The notes: generated by a model from the letters alone, not told the origin. DNA of 64,000 nucleotides from Cristatella mucedo (GCA_009760855.2 WPIO01000044.1:1676393-1740392), one strand, 5' to 3'. Counted from the stretch's first letter, positions 34,242 to 44,476 are shown. Translations and numbers: made by a program.

Positions 34242-34529
34242 ATGGAAGATGAAATTGAAAGAATTTTAAATCATAAAGATGTTGAAATTTATGCACGTAG
34301 TATTTGTACAGCAATGTTTAAGTTTGATATAGATAGAGATTTTCATTATAATATTTATAAACTACCTGATTCAATCATTGCAGAATTAATAAAAATGTGT
34401 GATCTTTTTGATAAAATACTAGAGTGCAATTATTCAACTATTGAAGATTTAATTAAAATTTGTGATATTTGTGATAAAATAGAAGATTATAATAATAAGC
34501 TAGATAATATTTGTTCAGGAGTTTTCTAA
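34242..34529 (+). CDS. Small helical protein, ICD-CDK paralog 2
   Basis: Intact 95-codon frame after TATATAGAAA (34231-34240). Two internal copies of a short helical motif (SIIAELIKMCDLFDKILE and STIEDLIKICDICDKIED) repeat the signature of the preceding gene. No family is recognised. TAA at 34527 is followed by about 65 bp of noncoding AT-rich sequence. Confidence 0.65.
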   Translation: MEDEIERILNHKDVEIYARSICTAMFKFDIDRDFHYNIYKLPDSIIAELIKMCDLFDKILECNYSTIEDLIKICDICDKIEDYNNKLDNICSGVF

Positions 34530-34585
34530 AATTATCGTCATAAATTATTTTTCTTTAATCTGTGTGCGTGTAATTTTTTTATTAT

Positions 34586-34595
34586 TATATAGGAA
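34586..34595 (+). promoter_or_regulatory. Start-site motif TATATAGGAA
   Basis: Directly before ATG 34596. Confidence 0.55.
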
Positions 34596-35058
34596 ATGGA
34601 AGCCGTTACTGATCCGATGTTAGCAACTTCTGCATTAGCACTTAAATCTTACGTTTTATCTTGTTAGGTCAAGAATGACAGCATATGATGAACAACAACT
34701 CAGATCTGATATTTTAGTTATGACTGATACATCTTTTAAGAAATTCTATCTTGATGAAGCAGATTCTGAAGCACAAAAGATTATTGGTGCAGGTCAAAGT
34801 GAAGTTCTATCAATTCTTGAGGAAAAAGTTAGATCTAAAGTTGATGCTCTCCTTGATGATCCCAGTGAGATTGCTGATTATAAAACTTGGATTGCAACAC
34901 AACTTCCATCAATGTCTACAGTCACATCTGGAGTATCTGGTGTTAAACCTGACATCACTGGAATTGTTAAAGATGAGTGTTATGCAGTTCTACCAAGTAT
35001 TACTGATGGTAAGAGTGCAAAACAAAAAGCCGCTGAGGCAGCACTATCCCAAGTGTAG
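34596..35058 (+). pseudogene. Unknown element protein with N-terminal frameshift
   Basis: ATG 34596 follows TATATAGG and opens MEAVTDPMLATSALALKSYV, which meets TAG at 34665. The remaining frame (from about 34660) continues MTAYDEQQLRSDILVMTDTS to a TAG at 35056, giving roughly 150 residues in total. One indel near 34660 separates the two parts. The body is predicted to be mostly helical, with no motif I recognise. If the frameshift is a sequencing error, the gene is intact. Confidence 0.5.
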
Positions 35059-35089
35059 TTTCATTAAATTAAATAAAATATAAAAACAA

Positions 35090-35099
35090 TATATAGAAG
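35090..35099 (+). promoter_or_regulatory. Start-site motif TATATAGAAG
   Basis: Directly before ATG 35100. Confidence 0.55.
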
Positions 35100-35480
35100 A
35101 TGAATATTGAGACAAGAAGTAAAGACTGTCTTAAAGAAACACAAGGACAACAGCATTCAAACTTTAAAATCTGTTCATATCCAATGGGTAGAATTGAAGA
35201 CATCAGATCAACTTTGTTAGATGCTGTAAAACTCGTACTAGAATATAAAGCACTTAGAATTAACCAATCTGAACCAGAAATAGCAAATATATTTGTTAAA
35301 GTTAGAGATGGTTCAATCTTTGAAGAGTTCCTTAAAGACTTAAAAATAAAAAAAATAAATAGTATGAGGTCTGAAGTCTACTCTAAAAAAATAGAACTAA
35401 CTAAACAAATGAAAGATTCTGAAAAGAGTTTTGATATAGCTGATGAATTGATTAAAGAGACTATGGATTGGAAGATTTAA
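35100..35480 (+). CDS. Unknown 126-residue element protein
   Basis: Intact frame starting one base after TATATAGAAG (35090-35099) and ending in tandem TAA TAA. It reads MNIETRSKDCLKETQGQQHS at the start and is charged and probably helical, with no recognised motif. It converges on the minus-strand fibre gene, whose last codons overlap its stop. Confidence 0.65.
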   Translation: MNIETRSKDCLKETQGQQHSNFKICSYPMGRIEDIRSTLLDAVKLVLEYKALRINQSEPEIANIFVKVRDGSIFEEFLKDLKIKKINSMRSEVYSKKIELTKQMKDSEKSFDIADELIKETMDWKI

Positions 35481-36719
35481 TAAGGTTCAAATCCAGGTAA
35501 TCCACCTAAATAAGGACCGAGGCTATGAACTCGTGAAGTACCTGTGAAATCTACTGAATTTCTTATAGAGAAGAAAACGCTTGGTAAAAATTTTATATCA
35601 AGGTAATCATAACCTGTCAATACTAATGATGTTCCTTTAGATAGAACTTCTTGTACTAATACATAGGGAATTCCATCAATAAAGCTCACTACTGGAAATG
35701 AAAACTCTATTTGAATGTTAACTCTTTTATCAGCAAGTTTAATATAATTAATATAAGAATTATCATTAGAACATAAATCTTTATCTTCAACTCTAAATAA
35801 ATAAAAATTTGAACCAATTGAAAAAGTATTTTTCCTATTGACAAATCTCTGCTTAATTGATGAGATAAACATATCACCATCTATCTTATTTTTTGATGTT
35901 ATGTGAATTAATACTTTTGTATAGTAACAATTGTGTGCAACAAATTGATTAGAAAATTCTACAAATCGTTGACTATCTCTAATGAAATAAACTTCTTTGC
36001 CTTCTTTTTGTTATCATTGAATAATCAAAATCATCATTTATTTGATAAGTTTTACTTCTATCAGCAGAATTTTTTTTTATATCCAAAAGACTTATTCTCA
36101 TGCTAGAGTAGACAGGTTTTTTTATGTTAACATCTGATAGTTTAGCTTTTTCTCTATCAACTTAAAAAACTGTAAAACTATAAAACTTTTTCTCTATCAA
36201 CATAAGAAAATGCTGGTGATGATATACCAATATTACTTACACTGTTTACAGTTAAATCACCCCAACCTTGAATAAAACGTGCATTAGCAATATTATTAGA
36301 AATGTATGGATAATTTCCACATTTTAAGTAAAATATATGAAGGAATTTGAAAGGAATTAAATCAATTGGTCCATAACCATCCAAATTTGGTTCATTTCTT
36401 CTCATTATTAATTTATCTACAATCAAGTTTCCACTCATTATTACAGGTCTCATATATCTATCTAATTTTGTATCAAGATATTTTTTGTAGCAATATCAGA
36501 AGTATTAATAGAGTCTGATATTCTTACATATTTTTTTGAATTTGCAGATAAATTGGCAGTTATACGTTGATCTGAAACTGCATCTTTTCTTAGATAATTA
36601 TTATCAGCAAACGCTTTATTAACAGTTTCTAATGAATCAATTGCTTCTCCAACATTAATTATTCTGTTAGATGCAAATTCCAATTTTCCTTCCATTTGTA
36701 AATATCTTTTAAAAAGCAT
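35477..36719 (-). pseudogene. Fibre-like protein 3, frameshifted
   Basis: Starts MLFKRYLQMEGKLEFASNRI at 36719. Its repeat segment (SDSINTSDIATK) matches the 'DAATKxYxD' unit typical of phage-type tail fibres. At least three disruptions split it: a shift in an A run near 36485, a TAG at 36178 next to a local duplication of about 34 bp (36143-36202), and a shift near 36010. The C-terminal part (35477-35872) stays open to PYLGGLPGFEPY and a TAA. Its likely role is a receptor-binding appendage of the capsid, inferred from the repeats. Confidence 0.75.
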
Positions 36720-36721
36720 GA

Positions 36722-37689
36722 TTATCTTAATGCTATATAAACAGTAATTATTAAGACTGTATATTTAAAATCATCTGTAAAAATTATACCATCATTAATA
36801 AGCTTTTTATCTTTATCAAGTATATAAATTCCAAATATTGATTGACTAAACTGAGTTGATGTATCACCAAATGGAAATTGAGAAGTCTGAGGTGTTGTTA
36901 GCATTTTTTTATCAATAAGCCTTTCATCTGGTAAATATTTAGATTCTGGAGTATTAAAATAGTATCCACCTTGTTCATAAGTTGTACATATAACATACAA
37001 TCCTCTATTAATTACAATATCATTACTAGCTATAACAAAAGTTAAATCTCCAGATGATAAAATCGCTCTATTCATTCTAGGAAATGTAGCTGAACCTCCA
37101 ACACTTGTTGGTCCAAGATACTTTGCATAAAATCTAACCTCTGCAACATTACCATCATTTATTTTATTTATATAACCAAGATTTACACCATCAGTTGGAT
37201 TAATAGGATCATTTATAATTCTAATAATAATACTTGTCATATCTAGATTTCCATTAACAATTCCACCACGAACCCTAAAAAAGTTTGTATCAATATAACT
37301 TTTATTTACTACACTATAATCATTATCTGGAGCACCACTATCTCTAATACCAGCATCTACAATTAAATTTCCTCTAATTGTTCCACCTGTAAGTGGAAGT
37401 TTAGTATCAGCATAATCCTTTGTTGCAGCATCACTAGGATTTATAGGATTAGCAAGATTTACTATTCTAAAATTATTCATATCAATATCTCCATCATCTT
37501 TTGATGATCTAGAAGTCTTAGTAACAAAATTTGTATCTATATATTTTCTATTACTGCATCACCAGCATCAACAGGATCACCTACATTCTTTATAAGATTA
37601 TTATCCATATTTAGATTTCCACTAAGTATATCACCAGTTTTTTTAATACAATTCTTTGACGTCTTTCCTTTGCTTCTTTTACCTAACAT
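36722..37689 (-). pseudogene. Fibre-like protein 2, one frameshift
   Basis: Start ATG 37689 lies right after GTATAGAA on the minus strand and opens MLGKRSKGKTSKN. Repeats include LIKNVGDPVDAGDAV, RIVNLANPINPSDAATKDYA and IRIINDPINPTDGVNLGYI, spaced like fibre shaft repeats. A one-base loss near 37550 breaks the N-terminal 50 residues from the 252-codon main frame, which is otherwise intact to TAA 36722. The non-repetitive C terminus could be the receptor-binding head. The next gene's ATG is only two bases after the stop. Confidence 0.8.
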
Positions 37690-37697
37690 TTCTATAC
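37690..37697 (-). promoter_or_regulatory. Start-site motif GTATAGAA (minus)
   Basis: Directly before minus-strand ATG 37689. Contains the TAG stop of the upstream fibre gene (37692-37694). Confidence 0.55.
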
Positions 37698-38556
37698 AAT
37701 ACTAACAATAAAATCTATAAAAGTAATTCCACTTGCAACTGTAAACTTATCGATAGCATGTCTACATGTCTCATCAATGTTAATTATTAATACTACTGTA
37801 CCACTTACTCCATAAGTATTATCACTAGTTAATTCTAAATAAGAATTAGTTTTATTAGTTGCATACATAATATTAGATATAATACTAAAATTAGGTAACA
37901 CTCCTGGAAAGAATGTTTTAAGATTTGTATTGTAGGCTACAATGTCTCCAGTAGCTGCAACAACAGGTATATCAATGGGTGTAATTTTTTTAGGTTGAAA
38001 TCTATTTCCTGTACTTCCATTAGCAGTAATATTTAAACCTAACATATCAAGATAGAATATACTTGGATAAGTACCATTCAAACCTAAGTATTTAATTGTT
38101 ACTTGTTTATTACTATCAACATATTGTTTTGATGCTACATCAGAAACTTTTACATTCATAATATTCTTATTTACCATGTCAATACTTGCCATTGCTTTAC
38201 CTTGAAATACAGCTGTAATACTTTTAAGTAATCCATAGTTTATTACTTTATAAGGTCTTAAATCTGAGTATACAGTTCCATCAGCAGAGTTACCAGATAT
38301 CCAATAAACATTATTACAATTCAATTGTGATTTCATTACTGCATCTTTTTTAGGCAACAAATCAGTTAGAGCTGATACTTTTGCTATTTCTCCTGAAGGA
38401 TTACTAATGACATTGTTACCAGCACTTGAAGTAAGAGCATAATCTAGTCTTATAGCATCACCACTATTAACAGGAAATTCTAAATTAGTTATTCTATTAT
38501 TACTTGCATTAAGATCAGTATAAATATTACCATTGACTTTTCTAACTTTTTTCCAT
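37692..38556 (-). pseudogene. Fibre-like protein 1, start region frameshifted
   Basis: ATG 38556 abuts a shared divergent promoter with the gene starting at 38567. A run of six A after the first codon puts it one base out of frame; beyond that the frame is open for about 285 codons. Shaft-like units include YTDLNASNNRITNLEFPVNS and NIMNVKVSDVASKQYVDSN. The stop TAG (37692-37694) overlaps the TATAG motif serving the next gene. A five- or eight-A run would restore the frame, so this may be a homopolymer error. Confidence 0.78.
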
Positions 38557-38566
38557 TATATAATAT
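38557..38566. promoter_or_regulatory. Divergent promoter between fibre 1 and pX-like gene
   Basis: The ten bases TATAATATAT separate two opposite ATGs (38556 minus, 38567 plus), so one near-palindromic AT element must serve both genes. Confidence 0.5.
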
Positions 38567-39678
38567 ATGCCGAAAAAAGTAAAGAAAGGTAAAGGTGTAG
38601 AAGAAGATTTAAAAGAAGGAAATGAAACAACTAAAGAAGTGTTAGATGGTGTTAAGACTGCAACAAAAATAGGTGAAAAAGCAGTTACAAAACTTGTACC
38701 AAAGTTAGCAGCAAGATTATCATTACAAGCATCTGAAAAGATAGTTACAGCTGTTCCTAAAGTCTTACAATCTCTTAAAGTTATTGGAGCAGGTGCAAAA
38801 GTTTTAGGAGGTTTTCTATCAGGTTTTACAGGATTAGTTGACCTAAGTCTTTTTATAAAACAAATAGTAGATGATATTACTAGTGGTAAATATGGACAAG
38901 AATTCTGGAAGACAATGTCAGAAAAAAAGAAGGATTGCAAAAGATGATTGAATCACTAGAAATAGGTCTTGCAATTAATGATGTTTTACTTGCTGCAGAA
39001 AAAGATAGTTATCCGCGGCAATGGAACCCTAGTCAGTATTTAAGTGAGGTATTTGGAATGGAAGTAAATTGGGATGCAAGTCAATTAGATCCTAAATCTT
39101 GGAGTAAGAATTTCTTAGAAGTACGAAGTGGAGGCTTTCTCCCTGCTATTCCAGCACTTGTTGGATTGATTGCTTCAATTGTTGGAGGTGTTGGTACTGG
39201 AATTTCGATAGCAGTAGCTGTTGCAAGTTTAATAAAAAAGTTAGTGGATCAAACAATGTTCACCGGTAAAAGTCCACCTATGAAAACACATAAGCAAAGA
39301 ATGGAGGTATTAACTTTACAAAGTGAACGTCTAACAAATGCAATAACTGACTTAAAGAAAATGGTAAAACCAATTGATCGTGGGGTTGATATTGATGTAT
39401 CAGGAAAAGTTCAGATAGAAGAAGTTCAAAATAGATTAGATTACCAAGATAAAGGAAGAGTACTTGTAGAATCTGAAGGCCTTGATTTTTCTCTGGAATT
39501 GAAAAAAGATGTAAAACAAGTAGAAGCTTCATCAGTTGGTGGTAAGAAAACTTGTAATTATAAGGCGGAGAGTGCAATGTTATTGAGTACTCTTTATTCA
39601 AGGGGTGCAACAACTGAAGAAATTGATAGAGAGGTGAAAAAGTTGTTAGTTGAACTTAAACAAAGATGTAGTAATTAA
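38567..39678 (+). pseudogene. pX/mu-like minor capsid protein, one frameshift
   Basis: MPKKVKKGKGVEEDLKEGNE opens a Lys-rich protein with an Ala/Val-rich helical region. A frameshift in an A run near 38925 separates it from the second half, which carries a Gly-rich hydrophobic stretch (GGFLPAIPALVGLIASIVGG). That stretch resembles the adenovirus pX/mu and adintovirus pX core-protein segment. The total length would be about 370 residues, larger than adenovirus pX. It is probably a virion protein contacting DNA or membrane, inferred from similarity of pattern only. TAA at 39676 overlaps the stop of the convergent HNH gene. Confidence 0.65.
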
Positions 39679-40577
39679 CATCTAACTAATTTGTTATCTT
39701 CATCTAAACAATAAGTAAAATTAAATTTTGTGAATTGTAAATGGATTTTTCTTAACATCTTATCTCTTGCTTCCGCTGCAGCAACATCAGTGTCAAATGC
39801 ACCTATGTGATATCTATGTTTACCAATTGTAATATATGCTTCATATTTATTTTCTCTCTTTTAAAACTAACGCCGATAAAAGCAGAAGTGTTATTTTTCT
39901 TTATTTCTACATTACTACCATTTTTTGTAGTATTTGCTTCACGTAAATTAGCAAAAAATTTATTTAGTTAATTTCCGTCAATATGATTTAACTCATTGAG
40001 TGGAAATTTTCCTGTTCCTATTAAAAATGCAAGTATATGTGCATAATATTGTTTACCATCTATTTCTATTTGTCTATAACCATCTTTGTTGATTGTTACA
40101 GATTCTTTACCAAATCTTGCACCACGATTTTTTTTATTTGTAAATTTACCGGTGGATGCATAATATGCAAATAAACTCATAACACGTTCTCTAAATTTTT
40201 CAACATTATCAACATTATCCAAAGTAGTATTATAATTTTCACTAATAATCATTTCCATACTAGAATTTTTATTTGGTAAGTATAATAAATTATTAATTCT
40301 ATTATCTAACATATTTAAATTAGCGTGTTGTATATGAGATTTAAGTAATTTATATTTAAAAATAATCCACACATATTTATGTGATTCATATAGTTTACCA
40401 TCAATTGATATTTCTTTGTAACCAGTAGTTTCATTAATTCTTTCTGATTTACCACTAATTTTATGTTTAATATCTCCATTATGAGGATTATAATCCAAAT
40501 AACTCAAGAACGCTCTCTCTAAATTTTTCAATATCACCAACATCACCAACACTAGTAAAATCTTCACTATCAGACAT
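39675..40577 (-). pseudogene. HNH endonuclease with AP2-like C-terminal domain, broken
   Basis: Start ATG 40577 (MSDSEDFTSVGDVGDIEKFR) follows TATAATAAGAA. Two HNH-like units occur in tandem: a degenerate first one (GYKEISIDGKLYESHKYVW) and a second with GYRQIEIDGKQYYAHILAFL and NELNHIDGN. A TAA at 39968 interrupts right after HIDGN. Beyond it the text continues FANLREANTTKNGSNVEIKK, then after a shift near 39860 an AP2-type strand block (KYEAYITIGKHRYHIGAF). This is the domain order of phage and giant-virus HNH homing endonucleases. A further frameshift lies near 40515. Probably a selfish passenger in the element. Confidence 0.75.
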
Positions 40578-40629
40578 TTCTTATTATAGTATTTAATCTG
40601 TTTAAAATATTTCATTATATTATAGAAAT

Positions 40630-41397
40630 ATGTATCAAGAGGTTAAACTTGTATTATCCAATATCCAACTAAAACAAATTCATAAATCAATAGAACCAAT
40701 TTCAATCAGACTTAAGCATTCAGACCTTTTTGGAAGTATTCCTTTACTTGTAACTAATACACAATTAAAAAGAATAGAAACAAGTAGAAGTGCTAGTAAA
40801 GGATTACAATTGAATATTTCATTGAAACAACTAAGAGCAAATAGAAAACAAGGTTCTGGCATCGTAGATATAATAAACAAATTATCTGGTGGAAGAGAGT
40901 TTCATCTTCCTCTTCCTAAAGGTGTTCAATCTGAAAATGTTCCAGGTGGATCTTTCAACAATACAGGAAAATATTCTTATGCAGGACCAGGTACTCAATT
41001 CAAAAAAAGAATGGAACAGGGTTACACCGGAGTGAATAATCTTGATGCACGTGCTCTTATCCACGACCACACATATACAGAGACTTCAAATGATCCAGAA
41101 CCAAAAAGAACAGAAATAAGAAATGTAACTGATTTAGTTTTAGCAGAATCAGCTGCTCGTATTGCATTAGATCCTAAGCAGCCAGCTTACGTTAGAGAAG
41201 ATGCAAAAACTGTCGCATCAATTGTGTCCGCTAAAGCAAAATTAGGTTTAGGTATTGGTGCTTTTATTCTTGACAGTAAATTTGCAATGGAATTCTTAAA
41301 AGATAAGGTATCTAATCCAACAAGTATTAGTAAGATAACTAATTATGCTAAAACTCTTGTTGATAAGATGTTATCTGTAAGTAAAAAAAAGATATAG
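40630..41397 (+). CDS. PLA2-domain capsid-associated protein
   Basis: Intact 255-codon gene after TTATAGAAAT. Residues about 117-149 carry the phospholipase A2 signature: calcium-loop YAGPGT (117-122) followed by HDHTY (145-149), spaced as in adintovirus and parvovirus VP1 PLA2 domains. The expected reaction is hydrolysis of the sn-2 ester of phospholipids during membrane penetration, known for parvovirus VP1 and inferred here. The N-terminal 90 residues are basic and Leu/Ile-rich, and the C-terminal tail is helical. It is one of the few sizeable element genes without a disruption. Stop TAG 41395. Confidence 0.8.
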   Translation: MYQEVKLVLSNIQLKQIHKSIEPISIRLKHSDLFGSIPLLVTNTQLKRIETSRSASKGLQLNISLKQLRANRKQGSGIVDIINKLSGGREFHLPLPKGVQSENVPGGSFNNTGKYSYAGPGTQFKKRMEQGYTGVNNLDARALIHDHTYTETSNDPEPKRTEIRNVTDLVLAESAARIALDPKQPAYVREDAKTVASIVSAKAKLGLGIGAFILDSKFAMEFLKDKVSNPTSISKITNYAKTLVDKMLSVSKKKI

Positions 41398-41447
41398 AAC
41401 TAATTTTTGTTTTGTTTTATTTTCATATAATTTTTACTTTTATATAT

Positions 41448-41936
41448 CTAATAATCTGCAGGATTAAATTTATCTTGTCCTTTTTTACCTATATTATAAA
41501 CTTTAACTTAATCAATCTTCAATCTAAAATTAAGTCTTTCTTCAAAATTATAAACTTCTTCAGTAATATATGATCCATCTAGAATTCCAGTAATAGCAAA
41601 ACAATTTCAAAACTTTTGAATTATCTCAGCAGCACTAGTAAATTTAATTTGTTTGTTCTTTTGATCAAAGAAAATACTTGGTTTATTTCCAAATGCAATT
41701 CTAATACCAATAGTTGAACGTATACAACTTCCACTGTATTCAAGTTTCATACTTGCTCTATTATGAATATCTTCGAGTACAGGTTTCATATCTTCTGTAA
41801 TATACATCCATGCATTGAAGTAAGGTTTAGAATCTTTACTAATTTTCTCTTCAATGTGAATACGTGCTTGTTTTCCTTTAGGAATGACGACTGTAGCATT
41901 TTTGAGTACAGCGAATTTTTTATTCTCCGTTTCCAT
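41448..41936 (-). pseudogene. Unknown element gene with two in-frame stops
   Basis: ATG 41936 follows GTATAGAA on the minus strand. The frame METENKKFAVLKNATVVIPK runs 109 codons to TGA 41607, then continues in the same frame (ITGILDGSYITEEVYNFEER) past TAA 41508 to TAG 41448. No indel is needed: two stop codons alone interrupt it. The mixed charged/beta-like N terminus (KGKQARIHIEEK) could suit a DNA-binding protein, but I recognise no family. Confidence 0.55.
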
Positions 41937-41944
41937 TTCTATAC
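41937..41944 (-). promoter_or_regulatory. Start-site motif GTATAGAA (minus)
   Basis: Identical to the motif at 37690, directly before minus-strand ATG 41936. Confidence 0.55.
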
Positions 41945-41965
41945 AAGGGAAAGAAAATGTTTAAA

Positions 41966-42743
41966 TTAAATTAAAAATTCCATCGTCGATCCAAAATCCG
42001 ATTCTTGCTTCAATTTTAGGAAGATTAGAACCTTCTTCCACAATCTGTTTGATTGTATTCTTGTAACTTAAACGTCTGAAATGTTGGTATAACACCAAAA
42101 TATTTTATAACTTCAGGTAAAGGTGGTGCACCGAATGAATCAAAGTAAAAGCATTTGTTTCCTTCTTTTTTAAGTGCTACCCAATGATATATTGCTTTTT
42201 CTGATTCACCAGTATTACAAATAAGACATTCATTTCTTATTGGTTTTGTTAGTTCATCTCTTGCAAAGACACCTCTAAAAAAATTTCATCTAATTCTTTT
42301 ATCTAATTATTTATTTCTATATCAGTCAAAGGTGATGATTTTACTTTTTTTTAATTGCTCAATAGTCTTTTTTAGTTCTTCAATCATTTGTTCTATATCT
42401 CCAGAACCACTATATCTTTCTTTACTACCTGAGAATTTTTTACTAATTGTATTTGATATTGCAGCAAATAAAGCAGGAGTTGGAACAGATGATCCAGATT
42501 TGTTTTATATTCTTCCAGAACCAGATTTGTTTTGTATTTTTCCAGAACCAGATTTGTTTTGTATTCTTCCAGAACCAACTGTCGTTGAATTAGATCTCAA
42601 CTTAACAAACTTTGACTTCTTACTATCACAAATAGTACAAACACCTTTAAGCATTCCTCTCATTCCTTTCGTACTATCTACTTCTACATACTCTTCATGT
42701 ATAGTATCAGTTTGATTTTACACTTCAAGCAATATATTTCCAT
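41966..42743 (-). pseudogene. Zinc-ribbon plus adenain-type maturation protease, broken
   Basis: ATG 42743 opens MEIYCLKCK, and after a shift CTICDSKKSKFV completes a CxxC...CxxC ribbon typical of the Polinton protease N terminus. A Gly/Ser linker follows with three copies of a GSGRIQNKS-type unit, the third carrying TAA (42505-42507) where the others have CAA. Then comes a helical segment and the cysteine protease: FRGVFARDEL, YHWVALK (His), FYFDSFG (Asp) and NQTDCG (Gln/Cys). The residues needed for catalysis are all present. Frameshifts lie near 42710, 42350, 42285 and 42030. Adenain cleaves capsid precursors in related viruses. The gene lies divergent to the packaging ATPase. Confidence 0.85.
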
Positions 42744-42764
42744 ATCTATTATAATATAGTAAAA
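42744..42764. promoter_or_regulatory. Divergent promoter between protease and ATPase
   Basis: A 21-bp AT-rich spacer with TATAATATAGTAAAA toward the ATPase and TATAATAGAT toward the protease. Confidence 0.55.
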
Positions 42765-43409
42765 ATGTCTTTGCAAGTTAAACCATTCAATTTTGGACAA
42801 GATGTGGATACAAGACATAAAGAACCATTACCTAAAGTTCCAATTAGATCATTAGTACTTGGACCAAGTGGAACAGGTAAATCTCAGTTAGTAATGAATT
42901 GGATATTTTATGGAAAAGTTAATTATGATACTTGTACTATTATTGCTTCAAGTTTAGATCAAAATTTATATCGTGGTCTTATGGCAATGACCAGAGAGAA
43001 ACCTGCATTTGTTTGGGTTAATGGAATTGAGTCGATGCCAGAAGTTGATTCATATAAGGATTGTAAAAATGTTGTTGTATTAGATGACTTAATGACTGAA
43101 GATCAATCTAAGATATTAGATTATTTTACTAGAGGAAGACATACAGGTTTGAATATATTTTATCTTGCTCAAGGTTTTACTAATATTCCTAGAAGAGAAA
43201 TAAGAAATAATATAAATATTATAATAATCTTTAAACAGAATAATACTTATGTAGAATACATTCGTGATTCATATGTTGGTGATATTGATAAGAAGCAATT
43301 TAGAGAGTGGGTAAATTCTTGTACAAGGAATAGATATAGTTACTGTGTTATTGATCTAACTAAAACAGAATCAGAACGAAGATTTTGGTCAGTAGATAGT
43401 TCAGGTTAA
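42765..43409 (+). CDS. FtsK/HerA-type genome-packaging ATPase
   Basis: Intact 214-codon gene. Walker A is GPSGTGKS (residues 33-40) and Walker B VVVLDD (103-108); a HerA/FtsK-type arginine-rich segment follows (FTRGRHTGLNIFYLAQGF). Length and motifs match the A32-like packaging ATPases of Polintons, which pump DNA into capsids. The start is set by ATAATATAGTAAAAATG, a promoter shared with the divergent protease gene. Neighbouring genes are structural. No disruption. Confidence 0.93.
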   Translation: MSLQVKPFNFGQDVDTRHKEPLPKVPIRSLVLGPSGTGKSQLVMNWIFYGKVNYDTCTIIASSLDQNLYRGLMAMTREKPAFVWVNGIESMPEVDSYKDCKNVVVLDDLMTEDQSKILDYFTRGRHTGLNIFYLAQGFTNIPRREIRNNINIIIIFKQNNTYVEYIRDSYVGDIDKKQFREWVNSCTRNRYSYCVIDLTKTESERRFWSVDSSG

Positions 43410-43445
43410 CAATTAATAACTATTTTTAATTGAATATAGGAGAAA

Positions 43446-44475
43446 ATGATTAACGGTAAATATATGCAAGTAAGAACAGACCTTACAGAGGAAGTGTTCA
43501 AGAACCAATAGATTTAGAAAATAAACTTGTTAATTTAGAAAATTTACGTGTTGCAGAAATACTTGATAATGCTCGAGAGATATAAAGAATTGAAGCATAA
43601 ATGCAAGCAAGAGATAGAGTTGAACATGAACTAAATGAACGTGCTTTAGAGAAATCAACTGATAACTCTGGTAATATTGTTATTAGTAAATTAAAGAGAA
43701 TTAGACCTTCACTTGCAACTCAAATGGAAGAACAGGAACAAGCTAAAAGAATGTTAGAGTATAAAGCACCAGTAGATATTTCTAATATAGTAAAAAAAGG
43801 ATTTGCTGCTATTGCTGAAGGAAAACCTAAAAAAGCTGTAACTATTGCAAATCAAGCTAAGACAAATGCTGCTAATCCAGAAATAAGAGAAGCAATTGAT
43901 TCACTTCAAAAGGGAATTGCAGAGCATCTTAATGTTAATCCTTCAACAGGTAAGAGACCTAGTAAAAGAATTAGAAAAGCTAAAGTGACTCAAGAACCTT
44001 CTCCAGTTGTTCAAACGGTTCAAGAACCTGTTCCTGAATCTGAAGCTAATACTTTACTTTGATACTCTAAAAGAAAAGAAACAATATCTTTTTGATAAAA
44101 TAAAAACTAAAGGATCAGTATCTAATAGTGTAAGAAGTGCTATAGAAAATATTAGAGTAGATAGTAAAGAATCATTTTATTCTGATACTATATTTCTACT
44201 TTCACAATTGAGAGCTTTGGAATCAAGAAAACCTGTAGAAAATGTTATTTATAGTTATCTTACTTATACTGGAAAAGGAATAGATATAGTTCTATTCTTT
44301 GTAAAATCTGAAAAATAAGTACTTGATAAACTTGATCTATGGTTAAGTGAACTTGCAGCAGGAAATAGAGGTGTAATAGGTTCAATCAGTTCTGCTGTTG
44401 ATTACCTTGCTAAGTCTCGAAAAGCACCGAAAAAATTTGTTGCAAAGATAAACAAACTTTTATTTAATATATAGA
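43446..44475 (+). pseudogene. Unknown structural-region protein, broken
   Basis: ATG 43446 follows GAATATAGGAGAAA. The reading frame switches near 43490 and again near 44055 and contains TAA at 43583, 43598 and 44316. Stretches are charged and helical (TKGSVSNSVRSAIENIRVDS). The C-terminal third (LSELAAGNRGVIGSISSAVD) is smoother. It ends in TAG at 44473, which is part of the TATATAGAA motif of the next gene. No family is recognised; by position between the ATPase and penton genes it may be a virion protein. Confidence 0.5.
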
Positions 44476-44476
44476 A
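44468..44476 (+). promoter_or_regulatory. Start-site motif TATATAGAA before mutated start
   Basis: Followed by ATT instead of ATG at 44477. Its TAG is also the stop of the upstream gene. Confidence 0.55.

Noticed and set aside
35477-38556. Phage tail-fibre genes as evidence of bacterial contamination
   Set aside because: The genes lie between the TIRs beside eukaryotic-virus genes, share the same AT-rich composition and start motif, and lack ribosome binding sites.
42332-42715. Plus-strand ORF rich in PEPDLFCI repeats
   Set aside because: Antisense shadow of the repeated linker in the minus-strand protease gene.
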